From GWA1-39-11 sp964640435 (lineage in GTDB: Bacteria; Patescibacteriota; Microgenomatia; Levybacterales; GWA1-39-11): a stretch of DNA of 19,369 nt. The position numbers were made by a program, and so were the translations under genes. Below, one piece after another: positions 1-6,658 of the stretch. The number at the start of each line of letters is the position of its first letter. The stretch's first letter is position 1. Location: the NCBI GenBank assembly GCA_964640435.1, contig CAZXFJ010000021.1, positions 1 through 19,369 of the forward strand. The letters run 5' to 3'. Under the pieces are notes generated by a model, which ran no database searches, was not told where the DNA came from, and saw only the letters and a list, made by a program, of their open reading frames with translations.

Positions 1-175
1 TCTCCTGCACCTTATTTGTTGTTCCTAGAAGATCTGACGATGTGGTTTGTTGAATTGTTACTTCAGCGCCTGATGTTGTAGTAGGTCCCTGAACTGGAAT
101 TGGTGCTGGATTCTGATTTTGATCAGCTGATTGATTGTCAGATGCTCTCTTTTGATTAAATAAATTTCCAAACAT
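1..175 (-). CDS. Partial unknown protein, N-terminal 58 residues, third gene of T4SS-like cluster
   Basis: An ATG at 173-175 on the minus strand opens a reading frame that runs off the window start without a stop. The visible part begins MFGNLFNQKR and is then hydrophilic, rich in Gln, Asn, Pro and Thr, with no membrane segment or recognisable domain. It lies 39 bases after the VirB6-like gene and in the same direction, so it is probably the next gene of that cluster. In related systems a VirB4-type ATPase or another secretion component could sit here, but nothing in these 58 residues proves it. A 6-bp hairpin lies 8 bases before the start. No Shine-Dalgarno motif is seen. The gene is confident; the product is unknown. 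Confidence 0.6.
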   Translation of the reverse strand, partial: MFGNLFNQKRASDNQSADQNQNPAPIPVQGPTTTSGAEVTIQQTTSSDLLGTTNKVQE

Positions 176-183
176 ATGGGCAG

Positions 184-199
184 ATCCGCAGAAGCGGAT
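184..199. repeat. Small inverted repeat (hairpin) before the partial gene
   Basis: ATCCGC (184-189) and GCGGAT (194-199) form a perfect 6-bp stem with a 4-base loop. On the minus strand it would fall in the mRNA just ahead of the start codon at 175, between the VirB6-like stop and the next gene. It is not followed by a T tract in the transcribed direction, so it does not look like an intrinsic terminator for this operon. It could affect translation of the following gene or mRNA processing; that is inference. Confidence 0.45.
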
Positions 200-214
200 T
201 ATTTTAATATCTTA

Positions 215-2590
215 TCATAATTTACCACCATTGGGATCCTCTTTTTTTGGTGTTTCCTCACCAAATACAGGATTTGGTTTTTCAGGTTCGTCAACTGTTC
301 GGGTTAAGTGTCCTTCTGCAGCTGTTTCTTTCTTTGTTGTTGAAATCATAGTGCTCTCGTCTTCTTCCTTCTTCTGCATTCCTACGAGCACTTGCTTTCC
401 AGCCTCCATCTTTGCCTTAAGGTAGGCAATAACCTCGGTCTTTGAGAACCCTCCAATAAGTAAGAATGGCAAGATATTTGCAACCATATTCATACCTTGA
501 TTTACTTGCTCAGGACTTGGAGCTGAGAGAAGAGAAATAGCAGAATTAATCTTATCGATATCATTTTTAATCCACTCTCTTCTATCAACTTCTTCCCCAG
601 AGAGATCCTTTGGAGGTTCAAGTGTTTGATAGTTCTCAGTCCATAACTTTCTAACCTCTTCGTAGTCATCAAGTGAAACCTGTTGAACCTTGTTGACTGT
701 AGGCAGTTGTTGTGTTGGCCCACCTGCAGCAGGAGCTGCCTGCTTATCTTTCTGCTCTTGTGCAAGAAGTGAATCAAGAAGTCCTGCTTCTGCAACTTCC
801 TTCTGTCCTTCTGGAGCACCACTTGCTTCAAGTACTGATGCAGCAAGCTTATCTCCTGCTGCCTTTTGCTTTTCGAGCTCTTCTTTCATCTTTGTGAACT
901 TATCACGCTCTTGTACTGTTGGGGCGCTTGCTGGGTTTGCAATCTTAGCAAGAGACTGTGAAAGCTTATTCATTTGCTCTTGCTTTGAGGTGCCAGGAAC
1001 TATTTGAGAAACAGCAAGCAGGGATGATGAAACTGTTTCTGCTTGCTTACTTGCTGCTTGAGAAGCTGCCAAAACTTGAGATGCAACCACATTTCCTTGC
1101 TGCTTTTGAGATAACAACTGCTGTCTTACAGTTGTAAACTTCTCGCGCTCAGCTGGAGCTGTAATAATTGATGGGTTGGCGATCTTTGACAATGAGCTTC
1201 TTTGCTCAATTGCTTGATTGCGAACTGTAGAATTTTTCGACATCATTGAAGTCTCGTATTGAGCAATATCGCGCATCTTAGGAATTGAAAGATTTGTGAG
1301 CCTTAGAACACTAGAACTCTCTGAAACATCCGCACGGGCTGTTGTAGGCGTTTGAATCGTTGCTGCCTTATGCTGCAAGAACGGTAGAGTTCGAGCAGCA
1401 CCAGCTGGTGCAACTCCAGCAGGAGGTGGAGTCTGAGGAGTTGGTGGTATTCCACCGGGAGATAAAAAGCCAAGATTCTTATTAACAAATTGCTTTAAAG
1501 CAATATTGTTTCCAAATGAAATAGTACCCAAAAAGTCTAAGAATATTTTGAGCAAAATAAAAGGAAGGATTATTACAACCCAAAGCATAAGAAGCGCTAC
1601 AACGTAAAGTGCGAAGGTATCAGAAAGATTAACTGAGTTTGAGTTTGTGGGCGAATTATAGTAAATAGATTGACCTGGACCTCCAAGTAAAATATTTACT
1701 GCTGTTGGATAAACAACCTCCCCAATATTTGACTTATCAAATGGTAAAGGAATTCCAGCTTTCCAAACAACCACTAGGCCATGGAGAAAAATTGCAAAAA
1801 GTGGAGCATACAAAAGCCAGCGGAAAAATTCACCAATCCAAATTTTAGCCGTATTTCTTATTGGTTTGTAGAAAAGGAGAAGTGGGAAGACTGGTGAAAT
1901 AATGATGAAAAACCAAAGTATAATTTTTCTAACAATCAAAATTCCTGTCATAACGTAGTACGTGATAGCTGTTAAACGAACTAAAAGAAGTGTAATAAAC
2001 GCAGACTCATCATATTGCCCTCCATAAACCCTATACCCAGTAAAGTCTTGATAATTAAAGCCCATAAATAGAAGGTCTTTTGTCGTAATATATGTGCCGT
2101 TAGACTTTAAGAAGAAATCCTGGATAATATCGGCAACCTGATATAAAAATTGGACAAGGGAGAAAGAAAGCGTAACCAGAATAATAATAAATATAAAACG
2201 CGGCACAAATCGCATAATTGTCACATTTTGGCCACGAGTAATAATCAGAATAAAGGCTGTTGCTAGAACAAACAGCGCCATCAACGCATAAACGATATTT
2301 CTAATGATTATCCAGAAAGGTATAAGCGGATCTTGTGCATTATTACATACATATTGGTTGTCAGGGTTCTTTGCAACACAAAGCCATTGATAATTTTGAA
2401 GTGTCCAGTCTAGAAACTGCGCTGAACGAGAAGCTGTCTTTCCAACAAATGTAACTTCATCATTTTGATAGAACTGTCCTTCAGTAAAATTTTGGCCGTC
2501 GGTTGTTTGAGCATAGGAAGGTGTTTTGAAGACAAACAAAAAAGAAACAACAAAGGATAATAAAAGCAAAATGGGCAGTATTTTTCGCAT
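215..2590 (-). CDS. VirB6/TrbL-like polytopic membrane protein with signal peptide and long cytosolic-type tail
   Basis: Probable channel or inner-membrane scaffold of a type IV secretion-like apparatus. From the ATG at 2590 the protein has a signal peptide (about residues 1-27, ending SYA before Gln28), then a short exported segment with two cysteines (71 and 82). About five or six membrane segments follow between residues 94 and 365, including an ILWFFIIISPVF stretch followed by a charged RNTAKIWIGEFFRW segment, a pattern typical of VirB6/TrbL-like proteins. A Pro-rich hinge (about 380-400) leads to a roughly 400-residue Gln/Ala/Lys-rich tail containing two copies of a 45-residue repeat and a charged Lys/Glu C terminus. 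It directly follows the pilin-like gene (10 bases apart). A TTG six bases upstream (2596) is an alternative start; ATG is preferred. No Shine-Dalgarno is seen. The family assignment rests on topology and neighbours more than on diagnostic motifs. Confidence 0.72.
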   Translation of the reverse strand: MRKILPILLLLSFVVSFLFVFKTPSYAQTTDGQNFTEGQFYQNDEVTFVGKTASRSAQFLDWTLQNYQWLCVAKNPDNQYVCNNAQDPLIPFWIIIRNIVYALMALFVLATAFILIITRGQNVTIMRFVPRFIFIIILVTLSFSLVQFLYQVADIIQDFFLKSNGTYITTKDLLFMGFNYQDFTGYRVYGGQYDESAFITLLLVRLTAITYYVMTGILIVRKIILWFFIIISPVFPLLLFYKPIRNTAKIWIGEFFRWLLYAPLFAIFLHGLVVVWKAGIPLPFDKSNIGEVVYPTAVNILLGGPGQSIYYNSPTNSNSVNLSDTFALYVVALLMLWVVIILPFILLKIFLDFLGTISFGNNIALKQFVNKNLGFLSPGGIPPTPQTPPPAGVAPAGAARTLPFLQHKAATIQTPTTARADVSESSSVLRLTNLSIPKMRDIAQYETSMMSKNSTVRNQAIEQRSSLSKIANPSIITAPAEREKFTTVRQQLLSQKQQGNVVASQVLAASQAASKQAETVSSSLLAVSQIVPGTSKQEQMNKLSQSLAKIANPASAPTVQERDKFTKMKEELEKQKAAGDKLAASVLEASGAPEGQKEVAEAGLLDSLLAQEQKDKQAAPAAGGPTQQLPTVNKVQQVSLDDYEEVRKLWTENYQTLEPPKDLSGEEVDRREWIKNDIDKINSAISLLSAPSPEQVNQGMNMVANILPFLLIGGFSKTEVIAYLKAKMEAGKQVLVGMQKKEEDESTMISTTKKETAAEGHLTRTVDEPEKPNPVFGEETPKKEDPNGGKL
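821..955 (-). repeat. Second copy of 45-residue repeat inside the VirB6-like tail
   Basis: Encodes about residues 546-590, starting SLAKIANPAS and ending SVLEAS. It aligns without gaps to the copy at 1061-1195, with about 21 of 45 residues identical by hand count. The conserved core is S-L-x-K-I-A-N-P, then E-R-x-K-F-T, and a closing V-L-x-A-S. The copies are 80 residues apart. The DNA has diverged, so this is an old protein-level duplication. Confidence 0.7.
1061..1195 (-). repeat. First copy of 45-residue repeat inside the VirB6-like tail
   Basis: Encodes about residues 466-510, starting SLSKIANPSI and ending QVLAAS. It pairs with the copy at 821-955 by ungapped alignment. Both copies are predicted helical and polar, and lie in the region after the membrane domain. 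Confidence 0.7.
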
Positions 2591-2600
2591 AAACAATAAA

Positions 2601-2900
2601 CTAATTAAAGCCCGGAATCTTAAGAATCTGACCGGTTATTATCTGAATAAACAAAAATCCAAAAACAGCTAGTAAAACTCCAGCTATAGAATAGAAGATA
2701 AACGATTTTCCCTTTGCAAGAGTTTCAGGATTTCCTCGAGAAGTCATAATATAATAACCTCCTATTATCATGAATAAAACAGCCACGAAAGATATGAGTC
2801 CTAAACCCCATCCATAAAATTTTTCAGTAAAGCCAATTGGATCTGTTGGCAGACATCCTAAATCTGTCGCCACCTCACCAATGGCGCAATTTAACGCCAT
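2601..2900 (-). CDS. T4SS-type pilin-like two-helix membrane protein
   Basis: A 99-residue protein with a short N-terminal segment carrying two cysteines (C5, C16) and the motif PTDPIGF (residues 18-24). A first hydrophobic helix follows (about 28-50), then a polar turn (MTSRGNPETLAKGK) and a second helix (about 68-92) ending ILKIPGFN. This layout, a hydrophobic helix / S-x-G-N-P loop / hydrophobic helix, matches the T4SS_pilin family (Pfam PF18895) common in CPR genomes and resembles VirB2-type pilins. It would sit in the membrane and may polymerise into a surface fibre. It is followed by the VirB6-like gene, which supports a secretion or appendage role. It has its own promoter-like sequence, with a -10 box ending 6 nt before the ATG, so it need not depend on dnaK transcription. 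The function is inferred from family and context. Confidence 0.75.
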   Translation of the reverse strand: MALNCAIGEVATDLGCLPTDPIGFTEKFYGWGLGLISFVAVLFMIIGGYYIMTSRGNPETLAKGKSFIFYSIAGVLLAVFGFLFIQIITGQILKIPGFN

Positions 2901-2906
2901 ACTTAG

Positions 2907-2935
2907 ATCCTATCAGATTGAAAAGAATGTAACAA
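2907..2935 (-). promoter_or_regulatory. Putative promoter of the pilin/VirB6-like operon
   Basis: On the minus strand TTGTTA (2930-2935) is separated by 17 bases from TAGGAT (2907-2912). Exactly 6 bases then lead to the pilin ATG. The predicted start of transcription coincides with the start codon, implying a leaderless mRNA. The -35 box begins five bases after the dnaK stop codon. Confidence 0.5.
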
Positions 2936-2940
2936 GGGGT

Positions 2941-4851
2941 TTAGTTTACTACCTGGCCCTCTTCGGCCTCTTTTTTATCATCCGTTTCCGAGTTTGGCTC
3001 GGCGTCGCCTGCTGGCTGTTCTTGACCAGCATCTTGAGGTTGACCCTGAGTGGCTCCAGGATTTTCATACATTTGTGATCCTACTTTTTGAAGTGCTTCA
3101 GATAGTGATTTTGTTTTTGTCTCAATTAGATCTTTATCGTCGCCATTTAGTGCTTCACGAAGTTGCTTAATTTCTTCTTCAATTGCGGTTTTATCCTCTT
3201 CCTTTACCTTGTCACCCATATCTTTTAGTGACTTTTCCGCTGTAAAGATAAGAGAATCAGCTTGGTTTCTTGTTTCAATTAATTCTTTTTTCTTTGCATC
3301 CTCTTCAGCATGCATTTCAGCCTGCTTTGTCATTTCCTCAACTTCATCTTTTGAAAGTCCTGTTGAACCTGTAATCTTAATTGACTGCTCACGACCTGTT
3401 GCATTATCTTTTGCTGAAACAGATAGAATTCCTGATGCATCAATATCAAAAGTAACTTCAACCTGTGGTACGCCACGTGGTGCTGGTGGAATTCCATCAA
3501 GAACAAATCGACCGAGAGACTTGTTATCTGCTGCCATTGGACGCTCTCCTTGTACAACGTTAATTTCAACCTGAGTTTGATTATCTGCTGCAGTTGAGAA
3601 CACTTGAGACTTTTTAGTAGGAACTGTCGTATTTCTTTCAATTAGTGGAGTTGCAACTCCGCCAAGAGTTTCAAGACCAAGAGTGAGTGGTGTAACGTCA
3701 AGCAAAAGAACATCTTTAACTTCTCCACCTAAAACTCCTGCTTGAACTGCTGCTCCAACAGCAACAACCTCATCTGGGTTTACTGATTTGTTTGGTTCTT
3801 TACCAAAGAACTCAGTAACAGTTTCAACAATCTTTGGCATACGAGTCATTCCTCCAACGAGAATTACTTCATCGATTTTAGATTTATCAATTCCTGCATC
3901 TTTTAGAGCTGCTTTGACAGGATCAAGAGTTTTTTGAACTAGAGGATCAACAAGGCTTTCAAGTTTTGCACGAGTAAGCTTCATTGTTAAATGAAGTGGA
4001 CCATTTGTTCCAACTGTTATAAATGGTTGGTTAATTTCTGCTTCCTGTGAGCTTGATAACTCAATCTTTGCTTTTTCAGCAGCTTCCTTAAGACGCTGTA
4101 ATGCTTGAGGGTCTTTGCGAAGATCAATGTTGTTTTCTTTTTGGAATTCATCAGCAATGTAGTTAATTATTACTTGGTCAAAATCATCTCCACCGAGATG
4201 AGTATCTCCGTTTGTAGCTTTTACTTCATAAACTCCATCACCAAGCTCAAGAACTGAGATATCAAATGTACCTCCACCAAGATCGTACACAGCGATCATG
4301 TGAGCGTGTTTTTTATCAAGTCCGTAAGCAAGTGCTGCTGCTGTTGGTTCGTTAACAATTCGAAGTACTTCAAGTCCAGCAATCTCACCGGCTTGTTTTG
4401 TTGCTTGTCGCTGTGCATCATCAAAATATGCGGGAACTGTAATAACGGCTTGAGTAACTTTATCACCAAGGTAGCTTTCTGCATCTGTTTTTAATTTCTG
4501 CAATATCATTGCTGAAATTTCCTGAGGAGTATATGTTTTACCATCTACCTCAACAACAGCCATTCCATCACGACCTTCTTTAATTGTGTATGGAAGAAGT
4601 TTTATGTCACGTTGTACCTCTGGGTCCTTGAAACGACGACCCATTAAGCGTTTTATTGAGTAGATGACTCTTTTTGGTTTTAGAACCATTTGACGCTTTG
4701 CAACGTCTCCTACAATACGGTCAACTGGATCAACAACTGATGGTGTAACATTTCGACCCTCAGCTGAAAAGATTACTTTTGGGTTTCCACCCTCCATAAC
4801 CGCATTACATGAATTTGTTGTACCTAAATCTATTCCAATTATTTTTCCCAT
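2941..4851 (-). CDS. dnaK: Chaperone DnaK (Hsp70)
   Basis: ATP-dependent Hsp70 chaperone of the cytoplasm. It is 636 residues, full length for the family. The nucleotide-binding domain opens with GIDLGTTNS (residues 6-14). It contains the long-form insert found in most non-Firmicute DnaKs, the phosphate-loop signature DLGGGTFDISV and the third signature around VGGMTRMPKI. The DVLLLDVTPLTLG linker then leads to the substrate-binding beta domain and the helical lid, and the tail is Gln/Gly/Glu-rich and acidic. It follows grpE by 43 bases and works with GrpE as nucleotide exchange factor. The DnaJ partner, often downstream of dnaK, is not in this window; a pilin-like gene occupies that position. 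A promoter-like TTGAAT-17-TAAAAT in the gap could give extra dnaK transcription besides read-through from the hrcA promoter. Confidence 0.98.
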   Translation of the reverse strand: MGKIIGIDLGTTNSCNAVMEGGNPKVIFSAEGRNVTPSVVDPVDRIVGDVAKRQMVLKPKRVIYSIKRLMGRRFKDPEVQRDIKLLPYTIKEGRDGMAVVEVDGKTYTPQEISAMILQKLKTDAESYLGDKVTQAVITVPAYFDDAQRQATKQAGEIAGLEVLRIVNEPTAAALAYGLDKKHAHMIAVYDLGGGTFDISVLELGDGVYEVKATNGDTHLGGDDFDQVIINYIADEFQKENNIDLRKDPQALQRLKEAAEKAKIELSSSQEAEINQPFITVGTNGPLHLTMKLTRAKLESLVDPLVQKTLDPVKAALKDAGIDKSKIDEVILVGGMTRMPKIVETVTEFFGKEPNKSVNPDEVVAVGAAVQAGVLGGEVKDVLLLDVTPLTLGLETLGGVATPLIERNTTVPTKKSQVFSTAADNQTQVEINVVQGERPMAADNKSLGRFVLDGIPPAPRGVPQVEVTFDIDASGILSVSAKDNATGREQSIKITGSTGLSKDEVEEMTKQAEMHAEEDAKKKELIETRNQADSLIFTAEKSLKDMGDKVKEEDKTAIEEEIKQLREALNGDDKDLIETKTKSLSEALQKVGSQMYENPGATQGQPQDAGQEQPAGDAEPNSETDDKKEAEEGQVVN

Positions 4852-4860
4852 ATATTTTTT

Positions 4861-4889
4861 ATTTTAAAATTTTTATCTTTTATATTCAA
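4861..4889 (-). promoter_or_regulatory. Possible internal promoter before dnaK
   Basis: On the minus strand TTGAAT (4884-4889), a 17-base spacer and TAAAAT (4861-4866) lie 9 bases before the dnaK ATG. The gap is almost entirely A/T, so a chance match is quite possible. Confidence 0.3.
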
Positions 4890-4894
4890 TATTA

Positions 4895-5422
4895 TTATTC
4901 TTTTTTTCCAACTTTAACTTGAGCTGGACGAACTAACTTTCCATTTAAAGTAAATCCAGGACGTAATTCTTCCAAAACCATATTCTCTTCTCCATCTCCA
5001 GTTGTTACAACTTCCATAACACTTGGATCAAACTCTTGTCCTTCTGTTTCTACTCTTTGAACACCAACCTCAGCAAGCGAGTCCTGTAAATTCTTTATAG
5101 TAATCTTTATTCCTTCATCCGTTACGTACTTTGCTGCTAAAAACAATGTATCGAATGCAGGAATAAGTCTTAATAAAAGATCCCGGTTTGCAAATTTTAC
5201 AAATTCTCTTTTCTCATCGTCAAGTCTTTTCTCAAGATTCCTGTAATCTGCAACCGATCGCTTAAGCTGATTTTCAAGGTCCTCAACTCTCTCTTTTAAG
5301 TCACTTGTTTCATTTTCTTCCCCCTCTTCTTTTTCCTCAGTCTCTTCCTCTATGCCCTCGTCCTCAAGTTCTTCTTTTAGCTCCTCTTCTTGTTCATCTT
5401 TTTTTATCTTTTTGTTGTCCAT
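4895..5422 (-). CDS. grpE: Nucleotide exchange factor GrpE
   Basis: Exchanges ADP for ATP on DnaK. It is 175 residues, with a strongly acidic, Lys/Glu-rich disordered N terminus (about 1-45). A long coiled-coil helix follows (about 45-85, with the VADYRNLEKRLDDEK segment), then a four-helix dimer region with FDTLFLAAKY. The C-terminal beta domain ends in GFTLNGKLVRPAQVKVGKK, close to the GrpE consensus GYxLxxRVLRPAxVxV. It sits 4 bases after hrcA and 43 bases before dnaK, the classic heat-shock order. No Shine-Dalgarno precedes the ATG, only an A run, so translation may be coupled to the end of hrcA. Confidence 0.96.
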   Translation of the reverse strand: MDNKKIKKDEQEEELKEELEDEGIEEETEEKEEGEENETSDLKERVEDLENQLKRSVADYRNLEKRLDDEKREFVKFANRDLLLRLIPAFDTLFLAAKYVTDEGIKITIKNLQDSLAEVGVQRVETEGQEFDPSVMEVVTTGDGEENMVLEELRPGFTLNGKLVRPAQVKVGKKE

Positions 5423-5426
5423 TTTT

Positions 5427-6158
5427 TTATTTTACTTCCCAAGCTGCAACTTCCGCAAGCATGTTTCCGAAATATCGAACAATTGGAATTACATAATCAT
5501 ATTGCATTCTTACTGGTCCAATTATTCCAATTGTTCCAAAATGATTTCCAGGTGCTGCAAATCTTGAGAAAACAAATCCATATGGAGCAAGTCTTGCTTC
5601 ATCAAAATCGTCTTCTAAAAATACTGCACAATCATTTTGAAGCTTTGATAATATTTTTTCAAAATATGTTGCATTATCAAGAATAGAAAGTAAATTCTTG
5701 GTAATATCTATGTCGTAAAACTCAGGCATTTCCAAAATATTTGAATAACCTGAAAAATAAATGTCTCCCTCGTCAGTTGATGTAACCGCAAGTGTTCGAG
5801 TTTTTGCTGCCAAGTTTCTTGTAACCTCACGTAGCAATTGCTCACGTCTTGCTCTTAAATCCCAAATCTTTTCTTTTGCTTCTACCTCATCCGCAACTGA
5901 CATTTCTTTTTCCTTCATCAGTTCGTTAATGTAAAACTTAATTGCCTTACTTGTTGGTACACGACCTGCTGATGAGTGGGGCTTAGATAAATATCCAAGC
6001 TTTACCATTGCTGCCATCTCATTACGGATTGTTGCTGGGGAAACTCCAAGATCATATTTTTTCTCAAGAGTTTCTGAACCTACTGGCTCTGCGCTGTCAA
6101 TGTACTCACGAACTATATTTTTTAAAATATCAATTTGTCTTGTCGATAGATCGTACAT
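5427..6158 (-). CDS. hrcA: Heat-inducible transcription repressor HrcA, short form
   Basis: Repressor that binds CIRCE operators of chaperone operons. The N-terminal winged helix-turn-helix (about 1-75) carries the family hallmarks: SAEPVGSETL, SPATIRNEMA and the PHSSAGRVPTSKA wing. A GAF-like dimerisation region follows, with SGYSNIL and the C-terminal GTIGIIGPVRMQYD segment. At 243 residues it is about 100 shorter than the familiar ~340-residue HrcA (for example of Bacillus). Part of the central region, probably including the inserted domain, is missing, while both ends are intact. It is the first gene of hrcA-grpE-dnaK, and a CIRCE-like site overlaps its promoter, so autorepression is expected. 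The divergent gene starts about 107 bases away on the other strand. Confidence 0.95.
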   Translation of the reverse strand: MYDLSTRQIDILKNIVREYIDSAEPVGSETLEKKYDLGVSPATIRNEMAAMVKLGYLSKPHSSAGRVPTSKAIKFYINELMKEKEMSVADEVEAKEKIWDLRARREQLLREVTRNLAAKTRTLAVTSTDEGDIYFSGYSNILEMPEFYDIDITKNLLSILDNATYFEKILSKLQNDCAVFLEDDFDEARLAPYGFVFSRFAAPGNHFGTIGIIGPVRMQYDYVIPIVRYFGNMLAEVAAWEVK

Positions 6159-6183
6159 ATTTTTTTCTGAGCAGAAAAACGGA

Positions 6184-6210
6184 TTAGCAATAATATAACA
6201 TGACTGCTAA
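6184..6210 (-). promoter_or_regulatory. CIRCE-like operator upstream of hrcA
   Basis: On the minus strand TTAGCAGTC (6202-6210), nine spacer bases and TATTGCTAA (6184-6192). This has exactly the 27-base geometry of CIRCE (TTAGCACTC-N9-GAGTGCTAA). The outer six bases of both arms match perfectly and the inner three are degenerate. It covers the spacer and -10 box of the hrcA promoter, the right place for repression by HrcA. Confidence 0.8.
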
Positions 6211-6220
6211 AAGTTGTCAA
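6192..6220 (-). promoter_or_regulatory. Sigma70-type promoter of hrcA-grpE-dnaK
   Basis: On the minus strand a perfect TTGACA (6215-6220) is separated by 17 bases from TATATT (6192-6197). Predicted transcription starts near 6185, giving a leader of about 27 bases before the hrcA ATG at 6158. The CIRCE-like operator overlaps its downstream half. Confidence 0.75.
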
Positions 6221-6229
6221 GAGTTTTAT

Positions 6230-6258
6230 TTGTTAAGAAATTGTATATTTGGTAAGCT
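6230..6258 (+). promoter_or_regulatory. Putative promoter of the small membrane protein gene
   Basis: TTGTTA (6230-6235), a 17-base spacer and a weak -10 TAAGCT (6253-6258), with 7 bases to the ATG at 6266. The -35 box equals that of the pilin promoter. The transcript would be leaderless or nearly so. Confidence 0.35.
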
Positions 6259-6265
6259 AAGACCT

Positions 6266-6631
6266 ATGCGAACTCACAAAAAATTTATTCCATACTTTTA
6301 TGCATTTTTTGTAAGCCTTTTGCCCGTTATCATATTCATCTTTTTTGTAAGCCCCGATAAAACTGTGAATCTAGGAATAAATATTGGAGCTCCGCTATTT
6401 TTTTTCTTTCTAGTTTTTGTATCTCTATTTCTTCTATTTACTTTTATATTCGCGAATAGACGCAGAGGAATCCTAGGAGCGGTATTTTTTGATGGAATTT
6501 TAGTTTTAAGATCTTTTGGCCTTACAAGTCTTTATCAAATAATTATTCTACTTATTATTGTGTTGTTAATTGAATACCTATATACAAGGCGCTCTGTTCC
6601 ACCGCCATCAAACAAATCCACGCTTGTTTAG
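6266..6631 (+). CDS. Small polytopic membrane protein of unknown function
   Basis: A 121-residue protein from the ATG at 6266 (MRTHKKFIPYF). An in-frame ATG at 6200 would add 22 residues but lies inside the CIRCE-like operator and upstream of the likely promoter, so the later start is preferred. Three or four hydrophobic helices are visible: about residues 7-28, 36-62, a weaker one near 72-85, and 88-105. A positively charged NRRR loop precedes GILGAVFFDG, and a cytosolic-type RR plus a Pro/Ser tail ends the protein. I recognise no family. It is divergent from hrcA, and metG starts 27 bases after its stop, although metG appears to have its own promoter. Confidence 0.65.
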   Translation: MRTHKKFIPYFYAFFVSLLPVIIFIFFVSPDKTVNLGINIGAPLFFFFLVFVSLFLLFTFIFANRRRGILGAVFFDGILVLRSFGLTSLYQIIILLIIVLLIEYLYTRRSVPPPSNKSTLV

Positions 6632-6652
6632 CCTCGAAACCTGGCGTATAAT
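6624..6652 (+). promoter_or_regulatory. Putative promoter of metG with consensus -10 box
   Basis: A perfect TATAAT (6647-6652) lies 6 bases before the metG ATG at 6659. TTGTTT (6624-6629) is 17 bases further upstream. The expected transcription start coincides with the A of the ATG, so metG mRNA is predicted to be leaderless. The -35 box overlaps the end of the previous gene. Confidence 0.55.
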
Positions 6653-6658
6653 TATCTT

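Noticed and set aside
184..206. Intrinsic terminator reading
   Set aside because: The stem is followed by T-rich sequence only on the plus strand, where no gene ends; on the transcribed minus strand no T tract follows.
502..1007. Open frames on both strands inside the VirB6-like gene tail
   Set aside because: They arise from the repetitive Gln/Ala-rich coding sequence; the main frame has signal peptide, membrane helices and repeat conservation.
3209..3574. Open frame of 121 codons opposite dnaK
   Set aside because: It is antisense to a certain dnaK gene and its Ser/Phe/Cys-rich composition is typical of a reverse-strand shadow.
6200..6265. Upstream ATG for the 6266 membrane protein
   Set aside because: It would place coding sequence over the hrcA operator and the gene's own likely promoter; the later ATG gives a natural membrane-protein start.
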